Positions 8,171-16,451 of a stretch of DNA of 64,000 nucleotides are shown piece after piece. Within the stretch, counting starts at the first letter, position 1; each line of letters opens with the position of its first letter. Location: NCBI RefSeq assembly GCF_017948245.1, contig NZ_CP072867.1:1-64000 (forward strand), in the 5' to 3' direction. The translations under genes were made by a program, and so were the position numbers. This stretch comes from Rhizobium sp. NLR16a (GTDB lineage Bacteria; Pseudomonadota; Alphaproteobacteria; Rhizobiales; Rhizobiaceae). The notes beneath the pieces were generated by a model. The model saw only the letters and a list, made by a program, of their open reading frames with translations, was not told the DNA's origin and searched no databases.

Positions 8171-11121
8171 CGAGCTTTCGTCTTTCCTCCGGCGGCCGCA
8201 TCGACCGGGCCAGGACAATCGGCTTCACCTTCGACGGCAAGGCGCTGCAAGGCCATTCGGGCGATACGCTCGCCTCGGCGCTGCTGGCCAACGGTATCCA
8301 GCTCGTCGGCCGCAGCTTCAAATATCACCGCCCGCGCGGCATTCTGACGGCGGGGGCCGCCGAACCGAACGCGCTGGTGACGACAGGCAGCGGCGGGCGC
8401 ACCGAACCGAACACACGCGCGACGATGATCGAGCTTTATGAGGGGCTGACGGCCAAGAGCCAGAACCGCTGGCCCTCGCTCGGTTTCGATGTCGGTGCGG
8501 TCAACGGCCTGCTCTCGCCTTTCCTCAGCGCCGGTTTCTACTACAAGACCTTCATGTGGCCGGCAGCCCTCTGGGAAAAGCTCTACGAGCCGGTGATCCG
8601 CAAGGCGGCGGGCCTCGGCCGCGCCTCCTACGAAGCCGATCCCGATGCCTATGAGAAATGCTGGGCGCATTGCGACCTGCTGGTGATCGGCGCCGGCCCT
8701 GCCGGCCTCGCCGCGGCGCTGACGGCCGGGCGCGCCGGCGCGCGCGTCATCCTCGCCGACGAAGGACCCGAACTCGGCGGCAGCCTGCTCTCGGACAATG
8801 GCGCCGTCGATGGCAAGCCGGCGGACGCCCTTCTCGGCGAGTTGCTGGCCGAACTCGAAGGGCTTTCGAATGTGCGCCGCCTGCCGCGCATGACCGTGTT
8901 CGGCTGGTACGACGACAATGTCTTCGGCGCCGTCGAACGTGTGCAGAAGCATGTGGCGCTGCCCGATCCCGAGGGCCCCGTCGAACGATTGTGGCGCATC
9001 GTCGCCCGCCAGGCGATCCTGGCGACAGGGGCCGAGGAGCGGCCGCTGGTCTTCGGCGGCAACGATATTCCCGGCGTGATGATGTCAGGCGCCATGCGTA
9101 GCTATCTCAACCGGCAGGCGGTCGCGCCGGGCCGAGGCACGGTGATCTTCACCACCAACGATAGCGGATATGACACCGCCGCTGACCTCGAATCCGCCGG
9201 CCTTCGAGTTGCGGCGATCGCCGACAGCCGCCCCGACGGCGGCAAGAACTGGCCGGGCCGCGCCGAGGTGCTGAGGGGCGCGCGGATTATCGATGCCCAT
9301 GGCGGCCGGCGTCTGCGCGGCGTCAGCGTTAAAGCCGAAGACGGCATTCGCCGGATTGAAGCCGATGCACTTGCCATGTCGGGGGGCTGGAGCCCTGTCA
9401 TCCATCTTGCCTGCCATCGCGGCGGCAAACCGCAATGGTCGAACGAGATTGCGGCGTTTCTGGCGCCGGCTGCGCAGGATGGTCTTGCCGTTGCCGGCGC
9501 GGCTGCCGGCCTTGCGCAGACTGCAGCCTGCCTCGGTGATGGAGCGGCAAAGGCGGCCGCTGCCCTGAACGCGATCGGTTTCGCAGCTGAACCGGCCTTT
9601 GCCTCAGCCACCGACACGGCTCAGCGCACGAAGTCGCTCTGGTCCGTCAAAGGTTCGAAGGGCAAGGCTTTCGTCGATTACCAAAACGACGTGCATCTCA
9701 AAGATCTCGGCCTCGCCGTCCGCGAAGGTTACGGCCATGTCGAACTTGCCAAGCGTTACACCACATCAGGCATGGCGACCGATCAGGGCAAGCTTTCCAA
9801 CATCAACGCCATCGGCATTCTTGCCGAGGCGCGCGGCGTCTCGCCTGCCGAGGTGGGCACGACGACCTTCCGTCCCTTCTACACACCTGTCTCCTTCGGC
9901 GCTTTGACGGGGGCATCGCGCGGCAAGGATTTCCAGCCGGCGCGCAAATCGCCGTTGCATGGCTGGGCGAAAAAGAACGGCGCGGTCTTCGTCGAAACCG
10001 GCCTCTGGTACCGCTCCTCCTGGTTCCCGCGCGCCGGCGAAACGACCTGGCGTCAAAGCGTCGACCGCGAGGTGCTGAACATCCGCAAAAATGCCGGCCT
10101 CTGCGACGTCTCGACTCTCGGCAAGATCGAAATCTTCGGCAAGGATGCAGCGACCTTCCTCGATCGCGTCTATTGCAACGGTTTTGCCAAGCTGGCGGTC
10201 GGCAAGGCGCGCTACGGCATCATGCTGCGCGAGGACGGCTTCATCTATGACGACGGCACCACCAGCCGCTTCAGCGACGACCACTTCTTCATGACGACGA
10301 CGACGGCGCTGGCCGCCGGCGTGCTGACCCATCTCGAATTCTGCGCCCAGACGCTGTGGCCGGAACTCGACGTCTACTTCGCCTCCTCGACCGATCAATG
10401 GGCGCAGATGGCCGTCGCCGGGCCGAAGTCGCGCGCGATCCTCTCGGAAATCGTCGACGAGGATCTTTCCGATGCGGCCTTCCCCTTCATGAGCGCCCGC
10501 AAGGTGTCGCTATTTGCAGGCCGCCTCGAAGGCCGGCTCTTCCGGATCTCCTTCTCGGGCGAACTGGCTTACGAGCTGGCGGTGCCGGCCGGCTACGGCG
10601 AAAGCGTTGCCGATGCCATCATGGCGTCAGGCGAGAAGCACGGCATCTCAGCCTATGGCGCGGAAGCGCTCGGTGTCATGCGCATCGAAAAGGGCCACGT
10701 CACCCATGCCGAGATCAACGGCACGGTCACCCCAGGCGATCTCGGCTTCGGCCGCATGGTTTCATCGACCAAGCCGGATTTCATCGGCAAGGCGATGCTC
10801 GCCCGCGAAGGCCTGCAGGATCCCGAGCGCCCGCGCCTCGTCGGTGTCAAGCCGCTCAATCCGGCAAGCGGCTTTCGCACCGGCTCGCATATCCTTGCCG
10901 AGGGCGCAGCGGCGACGCTCGAAAACGACCAGGGTTATGTCACCTCGAGCGCCTTCTCGCCGAGCCTCGGCCATACGATCGGCCTGGCGCTCGTCCGGCG
11001 CGGGCCGGAGCGCATCGGCGAAAAGGTGACGGTCTGGAACGGCCTGCGCAACGAAATCACCGATGCGGTGCTCTGCCATCCCGTCTTCATCGATCCCGAA
11101 AACGAGAAGCTCCATGCCTGA
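8167..11121 (+). CDS. mgdC: N-methylglutamate dehydrogenase subunit C (sarcosine oxidase alpha-like)
   Basis: A 984-residue protein with the full alpha-subunit layout. An N-terminal ferredoxin-like region (FDGKALQGHSGDTLASALLA) is followed by an NAD/FAD domain with LLVIGAGPAGLAAALTAGRA near residue 175, and a C-terminal GcvT-like folate-binding half (ISFSGELAYELAVPAGYG near 797; GDLGFGRMVSSTKPDFIGKA near 858). The GcvT half traps the released C1 unit as 5,10-methylene-tetrahydrofolate. Its ends overlap mgdB and mgdD. Context, not sequence alone, separates it from sarcosine oxidase alpha. Confidence 0.87.
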   Translation: MTSFRLSSGGRIDRARTIGFTFDGKALQGHSGDTLASALLANGIQLVGRSFKYHRPRGILTAGAAEPNALVTTGSGGRTEPNTRATMIELYEGLTAKSQNRWPSLGFDVGAVNGLLSPFLSAGFYYKTFMWPAALWEKLYEPVIRKAAGLGRASYEADPDAYEKCWAHCDLLVIGAGPAGLAAALTAGRAGARVILADEGPELGGSLLSDNGAVDGKPADALLGELLAELEGLSNVRRLPRMTVFGWYDDNVFGAVERVQKHVALPDPEGPVERLWRIVARQAILATGAEERPLVFGGNDIPGVMMSGAMRSYLNRQAVAPGRGTVIFTTNDSGYDTAADLESAGLRVAAIADSRPDGGKNWPGRAEVLRGARIIDAHGGRRLRGVSVKAEDGIRRIEADALAMSGGWSPVIHLACHRGGKPQWSNEIAAFLAPAAQDGLAVAGAAAGLAQTAACLGDGAAKAAAALNAIGFAAEPAFASATDTAQRTKSLWSVKGSKGKAFVDYQNDVHLKDLGLAVREGYGHVELAKRYTTSGMATDQGKLSNINAIGILAEARGVSPAEVGTTTFRPFYTPVSFGALTGASRGKDFQPARKSPLHGWAKKNGAVFVETGLWYRSSWFPRAGETTWRQSVDREVLNIRKNAGLCDVSTLGKIEIFGKDAATFLDRVYCNGFAKLAVGKARYGIMLREDGFIYDDGTTSRFSDDHFFMTTTTALAAGVLTHLEFCAQTLWPELDVYFASSTDQWAQMAVAGPKSRAILSEIVDEDLSDAAFPFMSARKVSLFAGRLEGRLFRISFSGELAYELAVPAGYGESVADAIMASGEKHGISAYGAEALGVMRIEKGHVTHAEINGTVTPGDLGFGRMVSSTKPDFIGKAMLAREGLQDPERPRLVGVKPLNPASGFRTGSHILAEGAAATLENDQGYVTSSAFSPSLGHTIGLALVRRGPERIGEKVTVWNGLRNEITDAVLCHPVFIDPENEKLHA

Positions 11122-11662
11122 ACTTCCCCAGCACAGACCGGTTCTCGCAGGAGCCAGATATAGCGGCATGGCAGGACCCGGCCTCCGGCTGGAAGCTTTG
11201 CCGGAGGGCCATCTCCTGCACGTGCTCGGCGCAATCGAGCCGACCGCACTTGCCGCCGAACTGGCGAAGATAGGCCTTGCGAAAAGTTCGATCCGCAAGG
11301 CCGGCTTCCGCCAATGGTTCGTCGCCGGCGACGAGCCGCTCTCGCCTGCCGGTCTGGACGCGCTTGCGGCGGCCCTTGCTGGAAAGGCCTTCGTCATGGA
11401 CCAGAGCCACGGTCGCGTCCGCATCGGCATTTCCGGAGGGTCTTCGCGCGTGCTTCTTTCAAAGGGCACCGCAGTCGATCTCGATCCCGCCGTCTTTGCG
11501 GAAGGCAGTTCGGCGATGACCATGATGGGTCACATCTCCGTACAGATCGCCCGCACCGGCGATGACAGCTTCGAACTCACCGTTCTGCGCAGCTTCGCCG
11601 AAAGCCTCTGGGACGAGCTTAATCATATGGCGGCGAGCGCTGAAAAGGACGGTGGCGCATAG
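11114..11662 (+). CDS. mgdD: N-methylglutamate dehydrogenase subunit D (SoxG-like)
   Basis: A 182-residue protein of the sarcosine oxidase gamma-subunit family, beginning MPELPQHRPVLAG. The ATG overlaps the end of mgdC by 8 bp (ATGCCTGA), which fixes the start; a longer frame beginning at 11063 would lie entirely inside mgdC. Features typical of the family are MDQSHGRVRIGISGG in the middle and a conserved hydrophobic C-terminal half with RSFAESLWDELNHMA. It is last in the rightward operon. Confidence 0.83.
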   Translation: MPELPQHRPVLAGARYSGMAGPGLRLEALPEGHLLHVLGAIEPTALAAELAKIGLAKSSIRKAGFRQWFVAGDEPLSPAGLDALAAALAGKAFVMDQSHGRVRIGISGGSSRVLLSKGTAVDLDPAVFAEGSSAMTMMGHISVQIARTGDDSFELTVLRSFAESLWDELNHMAASAEKDGGA

Positions 11663-12013
11663 GGCCGTACCGGCACAAAGATCGATTATTAACCCAAATT
11701 AGCTGGAAGGTTCAACTTTTCGGTGCGATGGCACGCAGCCGTTGACCATCGAGCCCACACGAGAATTCGCTACAGTGGAGAGGATGGCGGCGAAATTGTT
11801 AGGCCGTGGAGATCGAGTTCACGGGGTCGCCGGCAAAAAATCTGCTGTTTCGGTAAAGGTCCGTTCGGGGCGGAAGATGTTAGATGTGTGAACATAGCCG
11901 CTAGCCAACGAGCTCGTGTGTTACTTTGCAGATCTAAGCAAGTTGACTTGAGGTTTACACCGGAGCTAGGGAAGGTAGGGCCATCGTAAATCAGTCGCAT
12001 CTACAGGCACAGT
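11663..12013. other. Intergenic stretch, atypical composition, no convincing gene
   Basis: These 351 bp after mgdD have lower GC than the flanks and no protein-length frame with family resemblance. One short open stretch on the plus strand (about 11704-11890) reads through roughly 60 codons without a recognisable start or motif. I see no clear terminator hairpin. Together with the next two features it looks like the left part of an insertion or deletion scar. Confidence 0.5.
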
Positions 12014-12364
12014 ATGAACCTTCAGTCTGGTAAGACTCTATATCGCAGGATAGTAGTATCCTTCGTATTTTGTATTGTGGTTATTTATATATACGGCGGA
12101 TCTCTCCAGTCACATAAGAGCCCGAAAGGACAGACAATAGATATATTAAAGAAATACCTTGCCGAATTTGGGGAGGTTGATCGACTACAGTTTGCGAATT
12201 GCTTCAGAATCGAAAAATCAGAAACCGATCAGCTTCCAGATGTGAGCTTCTTTATTGGGTGCGAGGTTAAGAAACCGCTTTCGGCGGCCCCCCTTGCTCT
12301 CTCAGTGGCGTTCGGTGCTCGCGGGCAGGTTGAATTTACGGATATGTCGAGGGGCGAGAAATGA
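12014..12364 (+). CDS. Orphan hypothetical protein with N-terminal membrane segment
   Basis: A 116-residue predicted protein I do not recognise. Residues about 12-28 (IVVSFVFCIVVIYIYGG) form one hydrophobic segment after a basic N-terminus, which suggests a membrane anchor or uncleaved signal with the rest outside. The remaining 85 residues include two cysteines (NCFRIEK and FIGCEVKK) that could pair. Codon use is clearly more AT-rich than neighbouring genes, consistent with foreign origin. The upstream ribosome-binding sequence is weak, so expression is uncertain. Confidence 0.4.
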   Translation: MNLQSGKTLYRRIVVSFVFCIVVIYIYGGSLQSHKSPKGQTIDILKKYLAEFGEVDRLQFANCFRIEKSETDQLPDVSFFIGCEVKKPLSAAPLALSVAFGARGQVEFTDMSRGEK

Positions 12365-12394
12365 TGGGAGGCTTTTCTAACCTGAATCTAAAAG

Positions 12395-13131
12395 CCGCCG
12401 CTGGACATCCTGGCCGAGGCGCGGCGGCAGCTGGCGCGTTATCCCACGATCAAGCTCGTCAGTGCCCGGCCGAAAGTGTCTCCGGCGGCATCGACAACTT
12501 CTCCGTCCTCACTGGCGATGGCGAAAGCCTCACGGCGCGCCGCGTGATCCTGAGCTATGGCATCGTGGACCAGATGCCTGATGTTCCGGGCTTTGCCGAA
12601 AGCTGGGGCACCTCCATCGTGCCCTGCCCCTATTGCGACGGCTTTGAAGTCGCCGGCCAGCATTGGGGCCTCGTCTGGTCCGGCCGGCAGTCGCACAATC
12701 AGGCCAGGCTTTTCCACGATTGGACCGACAGGTTGACGCTGTTCGCCGATGGTCATGACATTCCGCCCGATATCCGGGCCGATCTCGCACCTCGCAACAT
12801 ACCTGTCGTCGAGGGCCGGATCACCGGGATCGTCCATCACGGGGGCCACAGCGCCGCCGTCAAACTCGATACCGGCCCCGATGTCGCGGTCGACATCCTG
12901 TTCGCCCATCCGCGCAACAAACCGTCCGCCAGTCTGCATGAATCACTGGGCCTCGCCACAGTCGATACGCCCAGCGGCATCGCCCTCAAGGTCGATGAGC
13001 GCCGCGAGACCAGCATGCCTGGCATCTACGCCGCCGGCGACCTCGCCAATCCCGGAATGCCCTCGGTCACCACGGCATCATGGCAAGGCGCGATGGCGGG
13101 TATCTTCGCCCAGCAGTCGATGCTGGTTTGA
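12395..13131 (+). pseudogene. Broken thioredoxin-reductase-like FAD/NAD oxidoreductase (N-terminus lost, frameshift)
   Basis: Most of this region encodes the C-terminal three quarters of a TrxB-like oxidoreductase: VPCPYCDGFEVAG carries the redox CPYC, and MPGIYAAGDLANPG is the C-terminal FAD motif. The N-terminal FAD-binding GxGxxG segment of about 60 residues is absent. Near 12401-12470 the expected family sequence (DILAEARRQLARYPTIKLV) is in one frame and then jumps to another (ESVSGGIDNFSVL), which indicates a 1-bp loss near 12470. The open frame from 12361 reads through the wrong frame first. The NADPH motif GxGxxA/G appears altered (VWSGRQSHNQA). It is very likely non-functional. Confidence 0.75.
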
Positions 13132-13190
13132 GAGCCGCGAATTCCTTCTCCGGGTTCTGGCGGGACGAGCGCGCCACCGGCGCTGGTTCC

Positions 13191-14468
13191 TCAGCCTCGA
13201 AATGTGTAGCCGCTGATCGAGGCCGGTTTCATCTCGATGGAGAAGCCCGGCAGGGTGGGCGGCATATAGGCGGCGTTGTCGATCCGGCAGGGGTCGAGGA
13301 AGTGTTCATGGAGATGATCGACATATTCGATCACGCGGCCATCCTTGGTGCCGGATACCGCGATGTAATCGATCATCGACAGATGCTGCACATATTCGCA
13401 GAGGCCGACGCCGCCGGCATGCGGCCAGACCGGCAGGCCGAACTTGGCGGCGATCAGCAGGACGGATAGGACCTCGTTCAGCCCTCCCATACGGCAGGAA
13501 TCGATCTGGACGATGTCGATCGCGCCCTCGGCAATGAACTGCTTGAACATGATGCGGTTCTGGCACATCTCGCCGGTCGCGACCTTCACCGGGCTGATTG
13601 CCTGGCGGATCTTGCGGTGGCCGGCGACATCGTCGGGGCTTGTGGGTTCCTCAATGAAGAAGGGCTTGGCGAAAGCAAGCGCCTTGACCCAGTCGATCGC
13701 CTGATCGACATCCCAGACTTGGTTGGCGTCGATCATCAGGTAACGATCGGGACCGATCACTTCGCGGGCTATCCTCAGACGGCGGATATCGTCTTCGAGA
13801 TCGCGGCCGACCTTCATCTTGATATGGTTGAAGCCGGCATCGATCGCTTCCTGGCAGAGCCGGCGTAATTTCTCGTCCTCGTAACCCAGCCAGCCGGCCG
13901 AGGTCGTGTAGCAGGCGTAGCCCTCCTTTTCGAGGGTGGCGACCCGTTCCGCCTTGCCGGCTTCCGCCTTCTTGAGGATAGCGACCGCTTCGTCACGCGT
14001 CAGCACGTCGGTGAGGTAGCGGTAGTCGACGATATCGGCGATCTCTTCCGGCGACATCTCGGCGACCAGCCGCCAGACCGGCTTGCCGGCCTGTTTGGCG
14101 AGCAGATCCCAGACGGCGTTGACGATCGCGCCGGTTGCAAGGTGAATGGCGCCCTTTTCCGGGCCGATCCAGCGCAACTGGCTGTCGCTGGTCAGATGCC
14201 GCCAGAATTTGCCGGGATGGGCAAGCACCTCGCCGAGGTCGGCGCCGACGACGAGGTGGCGCATCGCTTCGATCGCCATGCAGCAAATGTCGTTGCCGCG
14301 GCCGATGGTGAAGGTCAAGCCATGGCCGGCAAGGCCTGGGACATCCGTGTCGAGGATGACATAGGCGGCCGAATAGTCGGGATCGGGATTCATCGCATCG
14401 GATCCATCCAGGCTTTGCGAGGTGGGAAAGCGGAGATCGAAGACGCGAAGGTCGGTGATGCGGGTCAT
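13191..14468 (-). CDS. fucD: L-fuconate dehydratase (enolase superfamily)
   Basis: A 425-residue enolase-superfamily acid sugar dehydratase. Catalytic elements appear in order: IKMKVGRD (KxK) near residue 212, MIDANQ (metal) near 242, EEPTSPDD near 270, ATGEMCQNR near 296 and the general base in WPHAGGVG near 346. Subgroup features match L-fuconate dehydratase, which converts L-fuconate to 2-keto-3-deoxy-L-fuconate. It is followed upstream by an SDR gene on the same strand, with a lactonase nearby, consistent with non-phosphorylative fucose catabolism. Activity on related acid sugars is possible. Confidence 0.8.
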   Translation of the reverse strand: MTRITDLRVFDLRFPTSQSLDGSDAMNPDPDYSAAYVILDTDVPGLAGHGLTFTIGRGNDICCMAIEAMRHLVVGADLGEVLAHPGKFWRHLTSDSQLRWIGPEKGAIHLATGAIVNAVWDLLAKQAGKPVWRLVAEMSPEEIADIVDYRYLTDVLTRDEAVAILKKAEAGKAERVATLEKEGYACYTTSAGWLGYEDEKLRRLCQEAIDAGFNHIKMKVGRDLEDDIRRLRIAREVIGPDRYLMIDANQVWDVDQAIDWVKALAFAKPFFIEEPTSPDDVAGHRKIRQAISPVKVATGEMCQNRIMFKQFIAEGAIDIVQIDSCRMGGLNEVLSVLLIAAKFGLPVWPHAGGVGLCEYVQHLSMIDYIAVSGTKDGRVIEYVDHLHEHFLDPCRIDNAAYMPPTLPGFSIEMKPASISGYTFRG

Positions 14469-14543
14469 TGTTGTTCCTCCCGATTTATGGGGCCACTTGC
14501 GATAGCCGGATCGGCCGGTTATCTGCCGATCGACCGGCTGACG

Positions 14544-15278
14544 TCAGATCGTCCAGCCGCCGTCGATGGCGATCGCCTGACCGGATGTGTAGGTGGCGCC
14601 GGCGAGATAGACGGCGAGATCGGCGATCTCTTCCGGCGAGCCGAGCCGGCCCATGGGCTGGCGGGCGATAAAGGCGGCGCGCGCCGCATCGTAATCGCCC
14701 TGGGCTCGCATGCGGTCCTGCAAGGATGGACTTTCCACCGTGCCGGGGCAGATGGCATTGCAGCGAATGCCTTGAGCAACATAGTCGGCGGCGACCGATT
14801 TGGTAAGGCCGATGACCGCCGCCTTGGTGACACCATAGGCGAAGCGATTCGGCACGCCCTTGATGCTGGAGGCGACGGAGGCCATGTTGATGATCGACCC
14901 GTCCTTGCGTTCGAGCATGCCGGGCAGCACCGCCCGGATGGTGCGGATCATCGCCTTGACGTTTAGATCGAAAGCGAATTCGAGATCGGAATCCGGCATT
15001 TCCAGGATCGAGCCGGCATGGACGAAGCCGGCGCAGTTGAACAGAACGTCCACAGTGCCGATTTCGGCGACGAGCGCCGCGACCGCATTCCCATCGAGCA
15101 CGTTGAGCTTATGCGTGAAGACGCCGGTTTCCGCGGCAACGGTCGCCAGCGCATCGGTATTAATGTCGGTTGCATGGACCTTGGCGCCGGCCGCGGCAAA
15201 GGCTGCCGCCGTCGCCCGGCCAATGCCCTGGCCGGCCGCGGTGATGAGAACGGTCTTGCCGGAAAGTCTGTTTGTCAT
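14544..15278 (-). CDS. SDR-family dehydrogenase, probably 2-keto-3-deoxy-L-fuconate dehydrogenase
   Basis: A 244-residue classical short-chain dehydrogenase. The cofactor motif TAAGQGIGRA lies near residue 13, an aspartate at the end of beta2 (ATDINTD) favours NAD over NADP, and the catalytic set is NMASVAS near 137 and YGVTK near 151. It is transcribed just before fucD, with 75 bp between them. The expected step is oxidation of 2-keto-3-deoxy-L-fuconate to the 2,4-diketo product. Substrate assignment comes from the neighbours. No L-fucose dehydrogenase or diketo-hydrolase gene is present in the window. Confidence 0.72.
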   Translation of the reverse strand: MTNRLSGKTVLITAAGQGIGRATAAAFAAAGAKVHATDINTDALATVAAETGVFTHKLNVLDGNAVAALVAEIGTVDVLFNCAGFVHAGSILEMPDSDLEFAFDLNVKAMIRTIRAVLPGMLERKDGSIINMASVASSIKGVPNRFAYGVTKAAVIGLTKSVAADYVAQGIRCNAICPGTVESPSLQDRMRAQGDYDAARAAFIARQPMGRLGSPEEIADLAVYLAGATYTSGQAIAIDGGWTI

Positions 15279-15468
15279 GTCACGGGCCTCTTCTGGATTG
15301 TCTACATGAGACGATGCATGCGGTTATCTTGCCGAAGGCCGAGCGGTGATGGAATAGCTCGTCCGTCAAGGCCTGCCACTTTCTCTCTTTACGCGTTTCG
15401 GCCGGCCTAGGGTGGGCATGAAGCCTCGCCTCTCGTCGTTTCCGCTGATCGGTTGTCTTCAGTTATGA

Positions 15469-15493
15469 TTTGTCTGTTTATAGACAAACAGAC
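15469..15493. promoter_or_regulatory. Nested inverted repeats upstream of the fucose regulator
   Basis: Two overlapping palindromes: TTTGTCT (15469-15475) with AGACAAA (15482-15488), and GTCTGTTT (15472-15479) with AAACAGAC (15486-15493). They lie in the 299-bp divergent gap between the SDR and iclR genes and could be an operator. No regulator can be assigned from the sequence alone. Confidence 0.45.
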
Positions 15494-15553
15494 GATGGGC
15501 CAAGGGTCAAGCGTGAAGTTTTCCTTTTCCGGCCTTGGTTCTGCGTATATGCA

Positions 15554-15564
15554 GAATAATATTC
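15554..15564. promoter_or_regulatory. Candidate IclR operator upstream of the iclR-type gene
   Basis: GAATAATATTC is an 11-bp perfect palindrome followed by AC, ending 13 bp before the iclR-type start codon. A near copy, GAATAATCCATTCAC, sits before the lactonase gene. IclR proteins often bind short palindromes of GAAT/ATTC type, so autoregulation is plausible. Confidence 0.45.
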
Positions 15565-15577
15565 ACAGGAGGAAAGA

Positions 15578-16363
15578 ATGGAGACCGACGAGTCAGACCG
15601 CTACCGCGCTCCTGCCCTCGACAAGGGTCTCGATATCCTGGAGCTGCTCGCCGGCGTCGACAGCGGCCTGACCCAGGCGGAGATCGCCAAGCGGCTCGAC
15701 CGCAGCCCCAACGAATTCTATCGCATGCTCGACCGGCTGGTGCGTCGCGGTTACGTCACCCGGCTGGATGGCGATCGCTATTCGCTGACGCTGAAGCTCT
15801 TCGGCCTTGCGCAATTGCATGCGCCTGTGCGCCGGCTTGCCTCCTATGCCACGCCGCTGATGCGCGACCTTGCCCAGCGCACCCGCCAGGCCAATCATCT
15901 CGCCGTGTTCGATCGTGGCGCCGCGGTTGTCATCGCCCAGCAGGAAGCACCGGACTATTGGGGCTTCTCGATCCGCATCGGCGCCCATATCAGCCTGTTC
16001 GACACCGGCTCGGGGCATGTGCTGCTCGCCTTCCGCAGCGACGAGGAGCGGGAGATGATGATATCGGAACATGCGCGCAACCGCGCCGAGATCGACCTCG
16101 GTGCCGAATTCTACGATCGTCTCGACCAGATCCGCGAGCGCGGCTACGAGATGATGGCAAGCGCCCAGACATCGGGCGTCTATAATCTGTCGGCGCCCGT
16201 TCTCGGGCCGGATCGGCGTTGCATCGCCGCCCTGACCTGCCCCTTCATCGCCCTTGTCAACGCGCCGTCCGCCCCCGACATCACCCAGACGATCACGCTG
16301 GTGCAGAAGACCGCCACTCAGCTTTCGCTGCTGGCCGGGGCGGATGTCTTCAATTCCGGCTGA
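15578..16363 (+). CDS. IclR-family transcriptional regulator of the fucose module
   Basis: A 261-residue IclR protein. The winged helix-turn-helix is at residues 13-70 (GLTQAEIAKRLDRSPNEFYRMLDRLVRRGYV), and the ligand-binding effector domain follows (LAVFDRGAAVVIAQQEAP; ISLFDTGSGHVLLAF). The start follows a strong AGGAGG. It lies between the leftward dehydrogenase/dehydratase pair and the rightward lactonase, so it probably regulates both arms. The effector is likely a sugar acid or keto-acid of this pathway; that is inference. Confidence 0.85.
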   Translation: METDESDRYRAPALDKGLDILELLAGVDSGLTQAEIAKRLDRSPNEFYRMLDRLVRRGYVTRLDGDRYSLTLKLFGLAQLHAPVRRLASYATPLMRDLAQRTRQANHLAVFDRGAAVVIAQQEAPDYWGFSIRIGAHISLFDTGSGHVLLAFRSDEEREMMISEHARNRAEIDLGAEFYDRLDQIRERGYEMMASAQTSGVYNLSAPVLGPDRRCIAALTCPFIALVNAPSAPDITQTITLVQKTATQLSLLAGADVFNSG

Positions 16364-16394
16364 AAAGGTGGGAGGATCTCGGGAATTTCTATTT

Positions 16395-16409
16395 GAATAA
16401 TCCATTCAC
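16395..16409. promoter_or_regulatory. Second candidate IclR operator, before the lactonase gene
   Basis: GAATAATCCATTCAC resembles the GAATAATATTCAC element in front of the iclR-type gene, with two bases inserted in the centre. It ends about 42 bp before the lactonase start. The repeated motif at the two rightward genes supports shared control. Confidence 0.4.
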
Positions 16410-16451
16410 GAGAAATAGGGTGCGGCAAAGCCAGTTCTGGAGGAGGAAAAC

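Noticed and set aside
6625..11662. Reading the four-gene set as ordinary sarcosine oxidase (soxBDAG)
   Set aside because: The adjacent gmaS and mgsABC complete the N-methylglutamate pathway, which uses homologous subunits; the sarcosine assignment has no contextual support here.
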